The notes: a model not told the origin generated them from the letters alone. Counted from the first letter of the stretch, positions 45,849-54,673 are shown. The stretch: 64,000 bases of DNA from Streptomyces sp. Ru71 (GCF_002920535.1 NZ_PQSS01000009.1:62001-126000); one strand, 5' to 3'. Numbers and translations are program-made.

Positions 45849-46064
45849 TCAGAGGCGGCGGATGACCGGGGCGATGTCGTCCTGGCTGCCGCTGGAGACG
45901 CCGAGGTGTGCCAGGACGGTGTCGGCGAGCTGCCCGGGTCGCAGGCGGGTGCATTCTCCGAGGACATCCACGAGACGGCCGAGGCCGGCGTCGTCCTCGC
46001 TGCGACGTTCGATCAGTCCGTCGGTGTACAGCACGAAGGTGTCGCCGGGCTTGTAGAGCAGGCC
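45849..46064 (-). pseudogene. PP2C/SpoIIE phosphatase C-terminal fragment
   Basis: LLYKPGDTFVLYTDGLIERR and GVSSGSQDDIAPVIRRL match the last ~70 residues of an RsbU/SpoIIE-type phosphatase (metal-site Asp in YTDGLIE and QDDI). The catalytic N-terminal part is absent upstream. The remaining interval to 46521 has no recognisable gene. Confidence 0.7.
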
Positions 46065-46521
46065 GGCCTGCGGACGTCCTCCAGCGTCAGAGGCCACGGA
46101 GCGGCCTCGGGGACATAGGAGAGCGGTGTGCACAGGCCTGCTCGTTCAAGGAACGGTGCATCAGCGGTTCTTTCGTCGCCTGACCAGGCATAGACGTGAG
46201 AAGTGATCTTCGCCCACGTGCGGAAGTACCCATGGGACACTGGCAAGTCTGCCCACACATATCCGCCGGGTCGGCCATCTGCCCTACTTCATGGCAAAGC
46301 GCAGCGTCTCGACAAGCCGGTCCTGCTCCACGGGCGGGGTCTGATGCCAGCTCAGTCCCCGGGAGCGCAGCGCCGGCGCCCGGGCGATCACCCGCTCCGC
46401 GCCCGCCCCGCATGGCACCAGTGCGGTAGCCCCTGGCCTATTCCGGATGAGGACCGACCTCCAGCGCAGCCTGTCGCTCGCTGTGCGCACCAGACGCGGG
46501 CATGTGATCTGGAACACAGGC

Positions 46522-46548
46522 TGTCACAAGTGACCTCTGCCCTACGCC
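46522..46548 (+). promoter_or_regulatory. ECF41-type promoter candidate
   Basis: TGTCACA at 46522-46528 and CGCC at 46545-46548 with a 16-nt spacer, against the published ECF41 consensus TGTCACA-N16-CGTC. It lies 35 nt before the ATG of the oxidoreductase that precedes the ECF41 sigma gene, the usual place for ECF41 autoregulated promoters. Confidence 0.65.
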
Positions 46549-46583
46549 TTGTGTGCGAACCCCGAGCGAACGGAGCACAGACC

Positions 46584-47786
46584 ATGACGAAGTACACCGG
46601 TGGCCATACGTCAGTCATCGTGATCGGCGGCGGATACGCCGGGGTCCTCGCGGCCAACCGCCTGACCCGTCGCGACGACGTTGCCGTGACCCTCGTGAAC
46701 CCGCGCCCCACGTTCGTCGAGCGCCTGCGTCTGCACCAGCTGGTCGCCGGGTCCGACGACGCGGTAGTCGACTACAAGGATGTCCTGAGCGAGCGGGTCA
46801 ACCTCGTGGTCGACACCGCGACCCTGATCGACCGAACGTCACGCACCGTCTCGCTGGCCGGCGGCGGCACTTTCGCGTACGACCACCTGATCTACGCGGT
46901 GGGCAGCCGCAGCGGCATACCAAAGGTGCCCGGCGCGGACAGGTTCGCCTACCCGATCGCCACGCTGGAGGAGGCCGAGCGGTTGCGCCAGGCCGTGGCC
47001 GCCGCGCCCACCACCGCGACGCTGACGGTCGTCGGCGGCGGAGCCACCGGCATCGAGACCGCAGCCGAGCTCGCCGAGGCGGGCCGCACCGTCACGCTCG
47101 TCTGCGGAGGACAGCTCGGCCCCTACCTCCACCCGAACGGCCGCCGCTTCGTCGCGAAGCGGCTGGCGGCCCTCGGCGTGACCGTCCTCGAAGGCCCCGG
47201 TACCAGGGCGGCCTCAGTGACGGCCGGCGCTGTGCGCCTCGCCGACGGCCGCGAGGTGCACGGCGGCCTGACCATCTGGGCCGCCGGCTTCGGCGTTCCC
47301 GACCTGGCCGCCCGCAGCGGCCTCGGCACTGACGAGACGGGCCGCCTTCTCACCGACGAGACCCTGACCAGCATCGACGACGACCGCATCGTCGCCGCTG
47401 GGGACGCCGCCTCGCCCTCGGGCCTCGCTTACCGGATGGGCTGCCAGGCCGCCGTCCAGCTCGGTCCGCACGCCGCCGACGCCGTGCTCAGCCGGATCGA
47501 GGGCAGGCGACCCGAAGCCGTCAGCATCGCTTTCGCCGGGCTGTGCGTCAGCCTCGGTCGCAGCGCCGGCATCTTCCAGTTCGCACGCAAGGACGACACC
47601 GCCGTCCGATTCCACATCGGCGGCCGCCCGGGCGCGCGAGTGAAGGAGTTGGTCGTCTCCCACGCCGTCAAGCAGCTCTCCGACGAGGCGCGCAGGCCCG
47701 GCGCACGCACCCTGAAGGCCACGGACGACACACGCCGGCAACGCGTCCAGGCCGCGCGCGCCAACGGGCCCGCGCACGTGTCGTAA
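46584..47786 (+). CDS. NDH-2-like FAD/NAD(P)-dependent oxidoreductase
   Basis: 400 residues from the ATG at 46584. Two dinucleotide-binding motifs are present: VIVIGGGYAGVLAANRL (FAD, N-terminal) and LTVVGGGATGIETAAELAE (NAD(P)H, about 150), with the late FAD motif IVAAGDAA. It resembles type II NADH dehydrogenases and carotenoid/pyridine reductases. It is followed after 79 nt by an ECF41 sigma gene. ECF41 sigmas are typically linked to oxidoreductase, epimerase or decarboxylase genes that they control. Confidence 0.9.
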   Translation: MTKYTGGHTSVIVIGGGYAGVLAANRLTRRDDVAVTLVNPRPTFVERLRLHQLVAGSDDAVVDYKDVLSERVNLVVDTATLIDRTSRTVSLAGGGTFAYDHLIYAVGSRSGIPKVPGADRFAYPIATLEEAERLRQAVAAAPTTATLTVVGGGATGIETAAELAEAGRTVTLVCGGQLGPYLHPNGRRFVAKRLAALGVTVLEGPGTRAASVTAGAVRLADGREVHGGLTIWAAGFGVPDLAARSGLGTDETGRLLTDETLTSIDDDRIVAAGDAASPSGLAYRMGCQAAVQLGPHAADAVLSRIEGRRPEAVSIAFAGLCVSLGRSAGIFQFARKDDTAVRFHIGGRPGARVKELVVSHAVKQLSDEARRPGARTLKATDDTRRQRVQAARANGPAHVS

Positions 47787-47865
47787 CCGGTGGGGCGGGC
47801 GGCCCACGCCCCGCCGTTCCCCCATGTCCCACCCCGGCCACGGGCCGCCATGAAAGGATTCGAAG

Positions 47866-48762
47866 ATGCCAGAGAACACCGTGGACCCGGCGACCGACGC
47901 CTTCGTCGCCCACCGCAACCTGCTCTTCACCGTCGCCTACGAGATACTCGGCTCGGCGGCCGACGCGGAAGACGTCCTGCAGGAGACCTGGCTGCGCTGG
48001 GCCCAAGTCGATCTTGCACAGGTCCGCGACCAGCGCGCGTTCCTCGTACGCGTCACCACCAGGCGAGCGCTCGACCGGCTGCGAGCCCTGCAACGCCGCA
48101 AGGAGAACTACGTCGGCCCCTGGCTGCCCGAGCCCCTGCTCACCTCACCGGACGTCGCCGAGAGCGCCGAGCTCGCCGAGAGCCTGTCCATGGCTGTGAT
48201 GCTCGTCCTGGAAACCCTCTCCCCCACCGAGCGGGCCGTGTTCGTCCTGCGCGAGGTCTTCGACGTCGGCTACGACGACATCGCGCAGGCGGTCGGCAAG
48301 ACCCCCGCCGCCGTCCGCCAGATCGCCCACCGCTCCCGCAAACACGTCGACGCCCGCCGCCCCCGCCACGTGGTCTCCCCGCGCCAGGCCCAGGCCGCCG
48401 TCCAGTCGTTCCTGCACGCAGTGGAGACCGGCGACATGCAGGGCGTACTCGATGTGCTCGCCCCCGACGTCGTCCTGATCAGCGACGGCGGCGGCGTGAG
48501 GAGCGCCGCGCTGCGGCCCGTCACCGGCCCCGCGAAGGTGGTGCGCCTCCTCCTGGCCGGCCTCGGCAACAAGGAAGGCACTCTCACCGGCGAAACCCTC
48601 ACCATCAACGGCGATACGGCACTCCTCCTGCGCCTCGACGGCGAGATCGACAGCGTCATGACGATCCGCGTCGACGACGGCCTCGTCACCGGCATCTACT
48701 TCGTCCGCAACCCCGCCAAGCTCACCCACATCGCCACCGCCGCACCCCACACCCTGAACTGA
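47866..48762 (+). CDS. ECF41-family sigma factor with SnoaL-like C-terminal domain
   Basis: 298 residues: sigma2 (about 10-80), linker with WLPEP (86-90), sigma4 (about 105-165, DIAQAVGKTPAAVRQIAHRS), then a SnoaL/NTF2-like extension with DGGG (207-210) and NPAKL (282-286). The last three motifs define ECF41; the extension both stimulates and restrains the sigma, replacing an anti-sigma factor. The ATG has an AAAGGA site. It likely recognises the TGTCACA promoter at 46522. Confidence 0.93.
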   Translation: MPENTVDPATDAFVAHRNLLFTVAYEILGSAADAEDVLQETWLRWAQVDLAQVRDQRAFLVRVTTRRALDRLRALQRRKENYVGPWLPEPLLTSPDVAESAELAESLSMAVMLVLETLSPTERAVFVLREVFDVGYDDIAQAVGKTPAAVRQIAHRSRKHVDARRPRHVVSPRQAQAAVQSFLHAVETGDMQGVLDVLAPDVVLISDGGGVRSAALRPVTGPAKVVRLLLAGLGNKEGTLTGETLTINGDTALLLRLDGEIDSVMTIRVDDGLVTGIYFVRNPAKLTHIATAAPHTLN

Positions 48763-49033
48763 TGCCGAATCGGCCCAGGCCGTCATCACGTGCGGGAGCG
48801 CAGCCACAGGCCCTCCGTCATACGAAATGGCCGGTCGTCAGCCGACGCGACCTCAGGGCCGGGTCGGCTCAGGCCAGCTGCACGTCACCATCGCTGGCCC
48901 GGGTGCGCGCCCACTCGGCGACATGCTCCGCGTGGCCGAGGGAGTGCCACGGTCCGCGCATGCGACAGCCTGACGTCGACGCGCCCAGCGACACCCGTCT
49001 GTCATACGGGATGTACCGCGAGGGCCCCCGAAG

Positions 49034-49453
49034 TCAGCCGGCCGAGATCTGGCCCGCGTCAACCCGCCGGCTGCGGCTGCTGGACCGCTCGGCCGCAGTG
49101 TCGGCTGGGCCGGCGGCGATGACCGCGTCGAGCAGGTCTCGCGTCGTCTGCAGGTTCTTGATCGCGTGCGTGATGCGCTCGCGCTCACGGCGCAGTTCCG
49201 CCACCAGGTCCGAACACACCGGCGCCAGGTTCGCCCCGTCGTCACGGACGCACGGCAGGACCTGGGCGATGGTCGCGGTCGGCAGGCCGGCGGCGAGGAG
49301 GGTCCGGATGCGGCGGACGGCGTCCACGTCGGCGTCGGTGTAGACCCGGTAGCCGCTGGGCAGCCTCGTCGGCGCCAGCAGCCCCTGCTCCTCGTAATAG
49401 CGCAGCAGCCGCTCGCTCACCCCGGTCCGGCGGACCATCTCCCCGATGCGCAC
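49034..49453 (-). CDS. MerR-family transcriptional regulator
   Basis: 139 residues. The N-terminal ~70 are a canonical MerR winged helix (MRIGEMVRRTGVSERLLRYY then EQGLLAPTRLPSGYRVY), followed by the coiled-coil dimerisation helix. Cys in VLPCVRDD and VCSDLVAE could bind a metal or thiol, but no paired metal motif is evident. It is divergent from a MerR-type promoter at 49474-49504. The 271 nt downstream (48763-49033) show no gene. Confidence 0.92.
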   Translation of the reverse strand: MRIGEMVRRTGVSERLLRYYEEQGLLAPTRLPSGYRVYTDADVDAVRRIRTLLAAGLPTATIAQVLPCVRDDGANLAPVCSDLVAELRRERERITHAIKNLQTTRDLLDAVIAAGPADTAAERSSSRSRRVDAGQISAG

Positions 49454-49473
49454 GTGATCTGTACCTCACCGCA

Positions 49474-49504
49474 TTGACTCTCACACCGATGTGAGACCTT
49501 AGCG
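49474..49504 (+). promoter_or_regulatory. MerR-type promoter/operator with a 19-bp spacer
   Basis: TTGACT (49474-49479) and TTAGCG (49499-49504) are 19 bp apart, with the dyad CTCACA-CCGA-TGTGAG inside the spacer. Overlong spacing with an internal dyad is the hallmark of MerR-activated promoters. The predicted start site (about 49511) lies at the next ATG (49513). Confidence 0.8.
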
Positions 49505-49512
49505 TCCCGGTC

Positions 49513-49740
49513 ATGACGACCACCACCTCGCCCTCGGCGACCGAGACCCGCGTCCCGTCCGTACGGCTCGTAGCTCTTCGTCGCAGGGACCGGCGAGTGG
49601 GTCACCGCCGCCAGGTCGGCGGACCCGCCACCATCGGCCTCGACCTGACCGATCCGCCCTGGACCAGCGCTCTGCTCACCGGCGGCGCCGTGCTCATCGC
49701 GGCCACAACCGCCCGCCGCCACCGCACCAGCCACCAGTGA
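49513..49740 (+). CDS. 75-residue hypothetical protein, probably leaderless
   Basis: The ATG lies about 9 nt after the MerR-type -10, so the mRNA should be leaderless. The sequence has a basic middle and a weak C-terminal hydrophobic stretch (SALLTGGAVLIAATTA). No family is recognised. It might be a degraded leader of the hydrolase operon rather than a functional gene. Confidence 0.4.
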   Translation: MTTTTSPSATETRVPSVRLVALRRRDRRVGHRRQVGGPATIGLDLTDPPWTSALLTGGAVLIAATTARRHRTSHQ

Positions 49741-49775
49741 TCACCCACTGCCGCAACCCGAAGGAGATATGAAAC

Positions 49776-50570
49776 ATGTCCACCGCTCTGCCCGTCTCCC
49801 GCCTCGGCCGCTTCGTAGGCGGCACCGGCCCCGGCCTGCTGCTCGCGCACGGCGCCGGCGGCGGGATCGACGCCAACTACGGCCCCATCATGGACACCCT
49901 GACGGCCCATCACACCGTGGTCGGCCCGGACTACCCCGGTACCGGCCGCACCGAGCGCGCCGACGGGCCGCTCACCCTCAACGGCCTGGCCGACGAACTG
50001 GTCGCCACCGCCGTCGAGGAGGGGGTGGAGACCTTCGCCATTGCCGGGTATTCCCTCGGCAGCGCGGTCGCCATCCGGGCCGCTACCCGCCACCCCCACC
50101 GCGTCACCGCCCTCGTACTCACCGCCGGCTTCGCCCACCCCAACCCGCGCTTCCGCCTCGCCGCCAACCTGTGGCGCGACCTGTTCCGGGCCGGGGACCT
50201 GGAGCAGCTGGCCGCCTTTGTCTCGTTGATCGGACTCAGCGCACCTGCCCTGGATGCCGTCAGCCAGGACGATCTGGACGCCGTCCTCAAGACCACCGCG
50301 GCCACGGTCCCGCCCGGCACGCCGGATCATCTCGACCTGCTGATCGACCACGTCGACGTCCGGGCCGACCTTCCCGCACTGGCCGTGCCGACCCTGGTCA
50401 TCTCCACCACGCTCGATCAGCTCGTGACCCCACACCACCATCGGCAGCTCGCCGAGGCCCTCCCCGGGGCACGCTTTGCCGAGATCACCACCGGGCACCT
50501 CCCGTTCGTCGAGCAGCCCGAGGAATGGGCCACCCTCATCCACGACTTCCTCCACGACAACCACACCTGA
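49776..50570 (+). CDS. Alpha/beta-fold hydrolase (Ser type)
   Basis: 264 residues. Oxyanion segment LLLAHGAGGG, nucleophile elbow IAGYSLGSAVA (Ser), acid in ISTTLDQLV and His in TGHLPFVEQ. It belongs to the broad ester/peroxidase-type hydrolases. A GAAGGAG site precedes the ATG. It lies downstream of the MerR-controlled promoter, so it is probably the induced gene. Confidence 0.88.
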   Translation: MSTALPVSRLGRFVGGTGPGLLLAHGAGGGIDANYGPIMDTLTAHHTVVGPDYPGTGRTERADGPLTLNGLADELVATAVEEGVETFAIAGYSLGSAVAIRAATRHPHRVTALVLTAGFAHPNPRFRLAANLWRDLFRAGDLEQLAAFVSLIGLSAPALDAVSQDDLDAVLKTTAATVPPGTPDHLDLLIDHVDVRADLPALAVPTLVISTTLDQLVTPHHHRQLAEALPGARFAEITTGHLPFVEQPEEWATLIHDFLHDNHT

Positions 50571-50576
50571 CGTCCA

Positions 50577-50760
50577 AGGGTCAGCCTGTCGGCGACCTCC
50601 TCAACATCGCTCCGGTCGTGCCGACAGAGATGCCAGCGGTCAGCGACCTGCAGCACCTGCGGCGCTCCCGCCGCGGCGGCCCTCTGCGAAGAACGGCGCG
50701 CAGTCCCGGCAGACCACCTCGACGCCAGGCCGCGAAGCAGGGGTTTGAGGCGTCCGGTTC
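50577..50760 (-). pseudogene. ISL3-family transposase fragment
   Basis: The minus strand reads VEVVCRDCAPFFAEG and, in another frame, VLQVADRWHL, a hallmark pair of ISL3-type transposases. Only about 60 codons remain, with frameshifts. The interval from 50761 to 51142 contains no recognisable gene. Confidence 0.6.
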
Positions 50761-51142
50761 AGCTTGGAACTGGAGGGAGTGGCCCCGCAGCACCCGAGTG
50801 ACATCAAAAGTCACTGGCCCGGCAGCTGACCTCATCTGCCAGCCGGCACTGCGCCCGCGCCGAACGCCGGCACGTCTGCGGCAGCCATGTCCTGCCGCAG
50901 CCGCGCAAAGCGCACGGGGTGCAGCCACGCTCCCCGCTCCTGCTCCGTGTCCGCGGCGGTTGCGCGGGAGCCACCCCATACAGCAGGCCCCGGGGGCCTA
51001 CGGCGTGCTGCGGACCGCCGGCTTCGTGTACGAGAACAGCAACGCTTTGTCGGCAGGGCCCGTAGGACCGGACGATCAGGAGCGCCCACCGTGGACGACC
51101 CCCGGCAGCCCCACCGGCATCGGGACCGTCGAGACGCCGCGC

Positions 51143-51322
51143 TTACGCCATCCTGGCGTGTTCGTTGCTGCTCAGGACGATGCGCAGTTGCTGGTAACGG
51201 TCGAGGTCTTCCCAGGTGTTGTGGTCGGGCGGGCTGGGGTTGCGGCGTCCAGTGCCCCAGGCCCAGACGCTGGCGGCGATACCGGCAAAGAGGGGGATGA
51301 GCAGCCACAGCAGGGCGCCCAT
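51143..51322 (-). CDS. 59-residue single-span membrane protein next to Hsp20
   Basis: The ATG at 51322 follows an ideal AAGGAGG site. The N-terminus is one hydrophobic helix (LLWLLIPLFAGIAASVWAW), then a polar tail with HNTWEDLDRYQQLR. It lies 46 nt downstream of an Hsp20 gene on the same strand, so it should be heat-shock co-transcribed. Function unknown. Confidence 0.7.
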   Translation of the reverse strand: MGALLWLLIPLFAGIAASVWAWGTGRRNPSPPDHNTWEDLDRYQQLRIVLSSNEHARMA

Positions 51323-51368
51323 GGTGTGAGCCTCCTTCGTTGCGATGGGACGGACGGGCCGGCGGAGC

Positions 51369-51791
51369 TCAGGCAGTCAGCTGCTTGGGGGCGCCGCCGG
51401 AGATGGCGATCTTGCGGGGCTTGGCGTGTGCGGCCAGCGGGATGCGCAGGGTGAGGACGCCGTTGTCGTAGGCGGCCTCGGCGGCCGCGGTGTCCAGGGC
51501 GTCGGACAGGGCCAGGCGGCGGGTGAAGCGGCCGGCGGGCCGCTCGGTGAGCACGGGACGGGCATCGGCGGGGACCGGGGACGGCCGCTCGGCGGTCAGA
51601 ATGAGCGAGTGATGCTCTGTGGTCAGCTCGATGCTGGAGCGGTCCATACCGGGCAGGTCGAACTGCAGGTACAGCGCTTCGTCGTCGCGCCAGGCATCCG
51701 CCGGAATGATGGTGCCGGCGGAGGCGGCGCCGTTCGCGAGCTGCTGCGTGAGCCGGTCGAGATCGCCCAGGACGCCCGTACGCGCAAGCAT
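51369..51791 (-). CDS. Hsp20 small heat-shock protein (first copy)
   Basis: 140 residues from the ATG at 51791. The alpha-crystallin domain is complete: DLPGMDRSSIELTTEHHSLI, RRLALSDALDTAAAEAAYDNG, VLTLRIPLA, ending [10 protein letters not shown]. It shares these features and its length with the second copy at 52.8 kb. A HAIR-like box lies upstream at 51904-51924. As a holdase it keeps unfolded proteins soluble for DnaK, encoded nearby. Confidence 0.93.
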   Translation of the reverse strand: MLARTGVLGDLDRLTQQLANGAASAGTIIPADAWRDDEALYLQFDLPGMDRSSIELTTEHHSLILTAERPSPVPADARPVLTERPAGRFTRRLALSDALDTAAAEAAYDNGVLTLRIPLAAHAKPRKIAISGGAPKQLTA

Positions 51792-51903
51792 GTCCAATTT
51801 CTCCCTCCCTGAAAGCAGGCCGCCGGGACCGCAGCCCGGCGATCGAGTACCACCTATCCATATAGCCGACCGAAGATTCACTGACAAGCTGCGACTACAT
51901 GAA

Positions 51904-51924
51904 GTTGACAGCAGGAGACTCAAT
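51904..51924. promoter_or_regulatory. HAIR-like box 1 (HspR site candidate)
   Basis: GTTGACA-N7-ACTCAAT, against the HspR consensus CTTGAGT-N7-ACTCAAG. It sits between the leftward hsp20 and a rightward broken HdeD-like gene. Confidence 0.55.
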
Positions 51925-51958
51925 CTCCTCCACGGGCAGTGAGCACCCGGTCGCGCCT

Positions 51959-52344
51959 ATGTCTCCGACCGCAGAAGGCGGTCCGGACGGTCGGCGCACG
52001 GGAAGGCCGGACGGGTGGCCGGGTCTGGCGGCCCTGGCGCTGGTGGTCATGGCAGGCGCCTGGGCCATCGTCACGGGCTGCCTGGAGTTGTGGGTCGCCA
52101 CGCGGATGCGGCACGAGCTGCGGCACGCGTGGTGGTGGCCGCCGTCGTGTCGGTGGCGGCGGGTGTGCTGCTGTGGCTGCGCCCTGGTGCCGACGCGGTG
52201 GCCGTCGCGCTCATCCTGGGCGGGCACGCGCTGATCATGGGCGGCCTGTGGCTGGCTGCCGCCTGGCGGGAGTACCGCACCGGCACCGGGCACGGTTCGC
52301 GGTCGTGGACCGGGCGGCCGTCCGGAGCGCTCATGGCCCTCTGA
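51959..52344 (+). pseudogene. HdeD-like (DUF308) membrane protein, frameshifted
   Basis: The first frame reads LAALALVVMAGAWAIVTGCL then ELWVATRMRHELRHAW; from about 52130 the second frame continues VAAVVSVAAGVLLWLRPGAD then LGGHALIMGGLWLA. Together they form about two of the helix-pair repeats of HdeD proteins. One frameshift in a GGTGG run breaks it. HdeD genes often travel with hsp20. Confidence 0.6.
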
Positions 52345-52542
52345 CACCGCCGCCCCCACAACCCCGGGGCCCGGCGCACCGCACGCCACGGGCTTGCGGT
52401 GCGCCATGGATGTTGGAAGGCAGGCCGCAGCGTGCGCCTGCCGCTTCGCTTCGTCGATGAGGTCCGCGTGGAGCCGCACTGGTGGCGCGCGGTGCGCCCG
52501 CACTCCGGGCGCCGCTGCCGATTCCGCCCGGGGCGCTGATGC

Positions 52543-52725
52543 GTGGGCGAGCTGGAGCACAAGCGTGGCCGGGACTTCGCCGCCCTGCGCGCCGAGGGCC
52601 CCGTCCTCGTGGTGACGACCTCCGGCCGCGACGCGCCTTACGCCCGCCTGGCCGTGTCCACATTCGATCCGGAGTCCGACGCGGCTTTGCTGCGGCAGGC
52701 CAACGCCAAGCCCTCAAAAAGTTGA
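52543..52725 (+). CDS. Short hypothetical frame before HAIR box 2
   Basis: 60 codons (RDFAALRAEGPVLVVTTSGR, FDPESDAALLRQANA). A separate 35-codon frame (52432-52539) ends just before it. Neither is recognised; they may be parts of one decayed gene. The stop lies in HAIR box 2. Confidence 0.3.
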   Translation: MGELEHKRGRDFAALRAEGPVLVVTTSGRDAPYARLAVSTFDPESDAALLRQANAKPSKS

Positions 52726-52741
52726 GTCGAGTCTTGTCAAG
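52721..52741. promoter_or_regulatory. HAIR-like box 2 (HspR site candidate)
   Basis: GTTGAGT-N7-TGTCAAG, 70 nt upstream of the second hsp20. The left arm matches 6 of 7 positions and the right arm 5 of 7. Confidence 0.6.
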
Positions 52742-52811
52742 TTTCCGACGTAGTGGTACATAAGAAGGAGAGCGAACAGGACGCGGGAACGACGTGAAGG
52801 AGGGATGACAG

Positions 52812-53234
52812 ATGCTGATGCGTACGGATCCCTTCCGCGAGCTTGACCGGCTCGTCGAGCGGGTCTGGGGCACGGCCGCGCACCCGGCGGGCATGCCGCT
52901 GGACGCCTGGCGTGAGGGTGACACGTTCTTCGTGGAGCTGGACCTGCCGGGCGTGGACCCGGAGTCGATCGATCTCGATGTCGAGCGCAACGTCCTGACG
53001 GTGAAGGCCGAACGCAAGCCGACGTACGGCGAGAACACCGAGACGGTGGTCACCGAGCGGCCCGCGGGGACGTTCAGCCGGCAGCTGTTCCTCGGCGAGA
53101 CCCTCGACACCGAGAAGATCGAAGCCTCCTACGAGGCCGGTGTGCTGAGGCTGCGGATCCCGGTCGCTGAGCAGGCCAAGCCCCGCAAGATCGCCATCAG
53201 CGGCGGCAGCGACCGCAAGGAACTGGGCGGCTGA
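52812..53234 (+). CDS. Hsp20 small heat-shock protein (second copy)
   Basis: 140 residues with AAGGAGGG upstream. The alpha-crystallin domain runs from [20 protein letters not shown] to [20 protein letters not shown]. It appears to be a paralogue of the first copy, 1 kb away and divergent in orientation. A HAIR-like box lies 70 nt upstream and a strong hairpin follows the stop. Confidence 0.95.
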   Translation: MLMRTDPFRELDRLVERVWGTAAHPAGMPLDAWREGDTFFVELDLPGVDPESIDLDVERNVLTVKAERKPTYGENTETVVTERPAGTFSRQLFLGETLDTEKIEASYEAGVLRLRIPVAEQAKPRKIAISGGSDRKELGG

Positions 53235-53259
53235 CGCCACAGCAACGCCATCTCTTCAA

Positions 53260-53286
53260 GGGCCCCGGGCATCAGGCCCGGGGCCC
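53260..53286 (+). terminator. Hairpin after the second hsp20
   Basis: An 11-bp perfect stem (GGGCCCCGGGC and its complement) with a 5-nt loop, 26 nt past the stop. No U-tract. Confidence 0.8.
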
Positions 53287-53549
53287 TGACGCCGTCTTTG
53301 ACCCTTCGCGCGTATACGACCGCGGAGCGCCGGCAATTGACAGGCCCCGCGTCCCTGCCGTAGTCCGGCTCCCGCACGGCAAAGCCCGACGCCGAGGGCG
53401 GGCGAGGGCCCGGTGGGCGGGGTAAGCGGCTGCGACGTCGCGAGGCGGCGGCGTGATCCGAGCCACGGCCGCTGACCGGTCTGGCAGATCCGAGCACGCC
53501 GATCACGGCGACTGACCTGGGCACCGGCCGCACGGCGGCGGGGCCGGCA

Positions 53550-53702
53550 TCAGGACCCGGGGAGGCGTTCCGGCTCCCCGCCGTCGGCGTCGAACACCTT
53601 GGTGAAGGTGGCCCCGCACCGGCAACGCGAGTGCTCGATCAGCTCGCCGTCGGCCGACACGCTCAATCCCTCGCTGAGCCGCACATGCACATGATCACCC
53701 AT
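53550..53702 (-). CDS. 50-residue Cys-pair protein of the heat-shock island
   Basis: The ATG at 53702 follows AAGGAGG. The product (MGDHVHVRLSEGLSVSADGE...) has a single CRC pair in SRCRCGATFTKVFD; with the early histidines it could bind zinc as a minimal ribbon. Unknown family. It is one of several tiny genes between the chaperone genes. Confidence 0.6.
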   Translation of the reverse strand: MGDHVHVRLSEGLSVSADGELIEHSRCRCGATFTKVFDADGGEPERLPGS

Positions 53703-53897
53703 GAGGAGCCGCCTCCTTGACCTCGTCTGGTCCGGTCATCGTGGAGGCCGACCGCGTGGGCCGGCAATGCCGCAGCTCACACGTGAGTGCCGATCATGAC
53801 GCCTTGAGGGGCCGCCGCAGCGCCCAGGAAATGGGCGCGCGAAGTCCCTGGCAGACAGTGCGCGCCCGCCGTCAAGGGCGGGCGCGCAGTGTCGGGG

Positions 53898-54287
53898 TCA
53901 CCGTGACGGCTTCATGGACGCCTGGGCGGCTCGTGCGCCAGGCTGCGGCTGCGGGTGACCGGCGGCGTGCAGCATCGGCGCGGCGTGCCGCTCGGGACGG
54001 TCGGCACCCTCGACCTGCACACGGCTGCGCGGCGCTTCGGCGTCACCGGGCAGCGGCACAGGCCGACGCGCCGCCAGACGTCCGACCCAGCGGCGGCCAC
54101 AGTGCTCACAGGGCGGGGCGCCCTGCGGCGTGTACGGGGAGGGAACGGCGGTGTTGTCGCGGTAGAAGACCTCCCACTCGGCGTCGAGAGAGTCTCGGTA
54201 GCGCTGGACGTCGTAGTCGACGCTCCAGCTGTGCCAGCACGAACCGCAGGTGAACTCCACGCGTTCGACAGCGAGTTCGGTGATCAC
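53898..54287 (-). CDS. Zinc-ribbon-like hypothetical protein
   Basis: 129 residues. Cys pairs CGSC (14-17) and CEHC (about 60-63) frame a WHSWSVDYDVQRYRDSLDAE segment and suggest a structural zinc. The C-terminal half is Pro/Arg/Ala-rich and poorly ordered. Its GTG overlaps the stop of the STAS gene (GTGA), so the two are co-translated. Function unknown. Confidence 0.65.
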   Translation of the reverse strand: MITELAVERVEFTCGSCWHSWSVDYDVQRYRDSLDAEWEVFYRDNTAVPSPYTPQGAPPCEHCGRRWVGRLAARRPVPLPGDAEAPRSRVQVEGADRPERHAAPMLHAAGHPQPQPGARAAQASMKPSR

Positions 54288-54673
54288 TGCAGTGCACCTC
54301 CCATCCGGTGTGCGGAAACGGTCCGGGGGGCTGACAGGGCCGCATCAAGAGAGGGGTACAAGGGCAGAGCGGAAGCAGCGCTGCTGCTGCGCAGCAGCCG
54401 CTCCATGCGCCCTTGGGGGCATACCAGGCGTAGCTCCCCCTGATCCTGGTCCAGCAGCGCCCGCACAGACATCAAAGCATCCAGGCCGTCGGCGTCGGCA
54501 TGGGTCAGTTCGGACAGGTCCAGGATCAGATGCTCGTGCCGCTGCTGCGCGGTGACGCAGGTCGCGAAGTCACGCAGTTCCCGGGTCGTGGCCGCGTCCA
54601 GGACGCCGTTGATCTCGATCACGGCCCAGCCGTTGTGCCAGTGCGCCGCGAGGAACACTGCCATGGTCCGCAC
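54284..54673 (-). CDS. STAS-domain protein (anti-sigma factor antagonist-like)
   Basis: 129 residues. The STAS fold is visible: WAVIEINGVLDAATTRELRD, HLILDLSELTHADADGLDAL and VCPQGRMERLL. In anti-anti-sigma factors the phosphorylated residue is a Ser/Thr after the ILDLS strand; here ELTHADADG has Thr or Asp in that place. No partner kinase is in the window. It is divergent from the J-like/dnaK operon across HAIR box 3. Confidence 0.8.
   Translation of the reverse strand: MRTMAVFLAAHWHNGWAVIEINGVLDAATTRELRDFATCVTAQQRHEHLILDLSELTHADADGLDALMSVRALLDQDQGELRLVCPQGRMERLLRSSSAASALPLYPSLDAALSAPRTVSAHRMGGALQ

Noticed and set aside
54284..54673. STAS protein as part of a SigB partner-switching module
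   Set aside because: No anti-sigma kinase or sigma gene is adjacent, so the specific role is unsupported.
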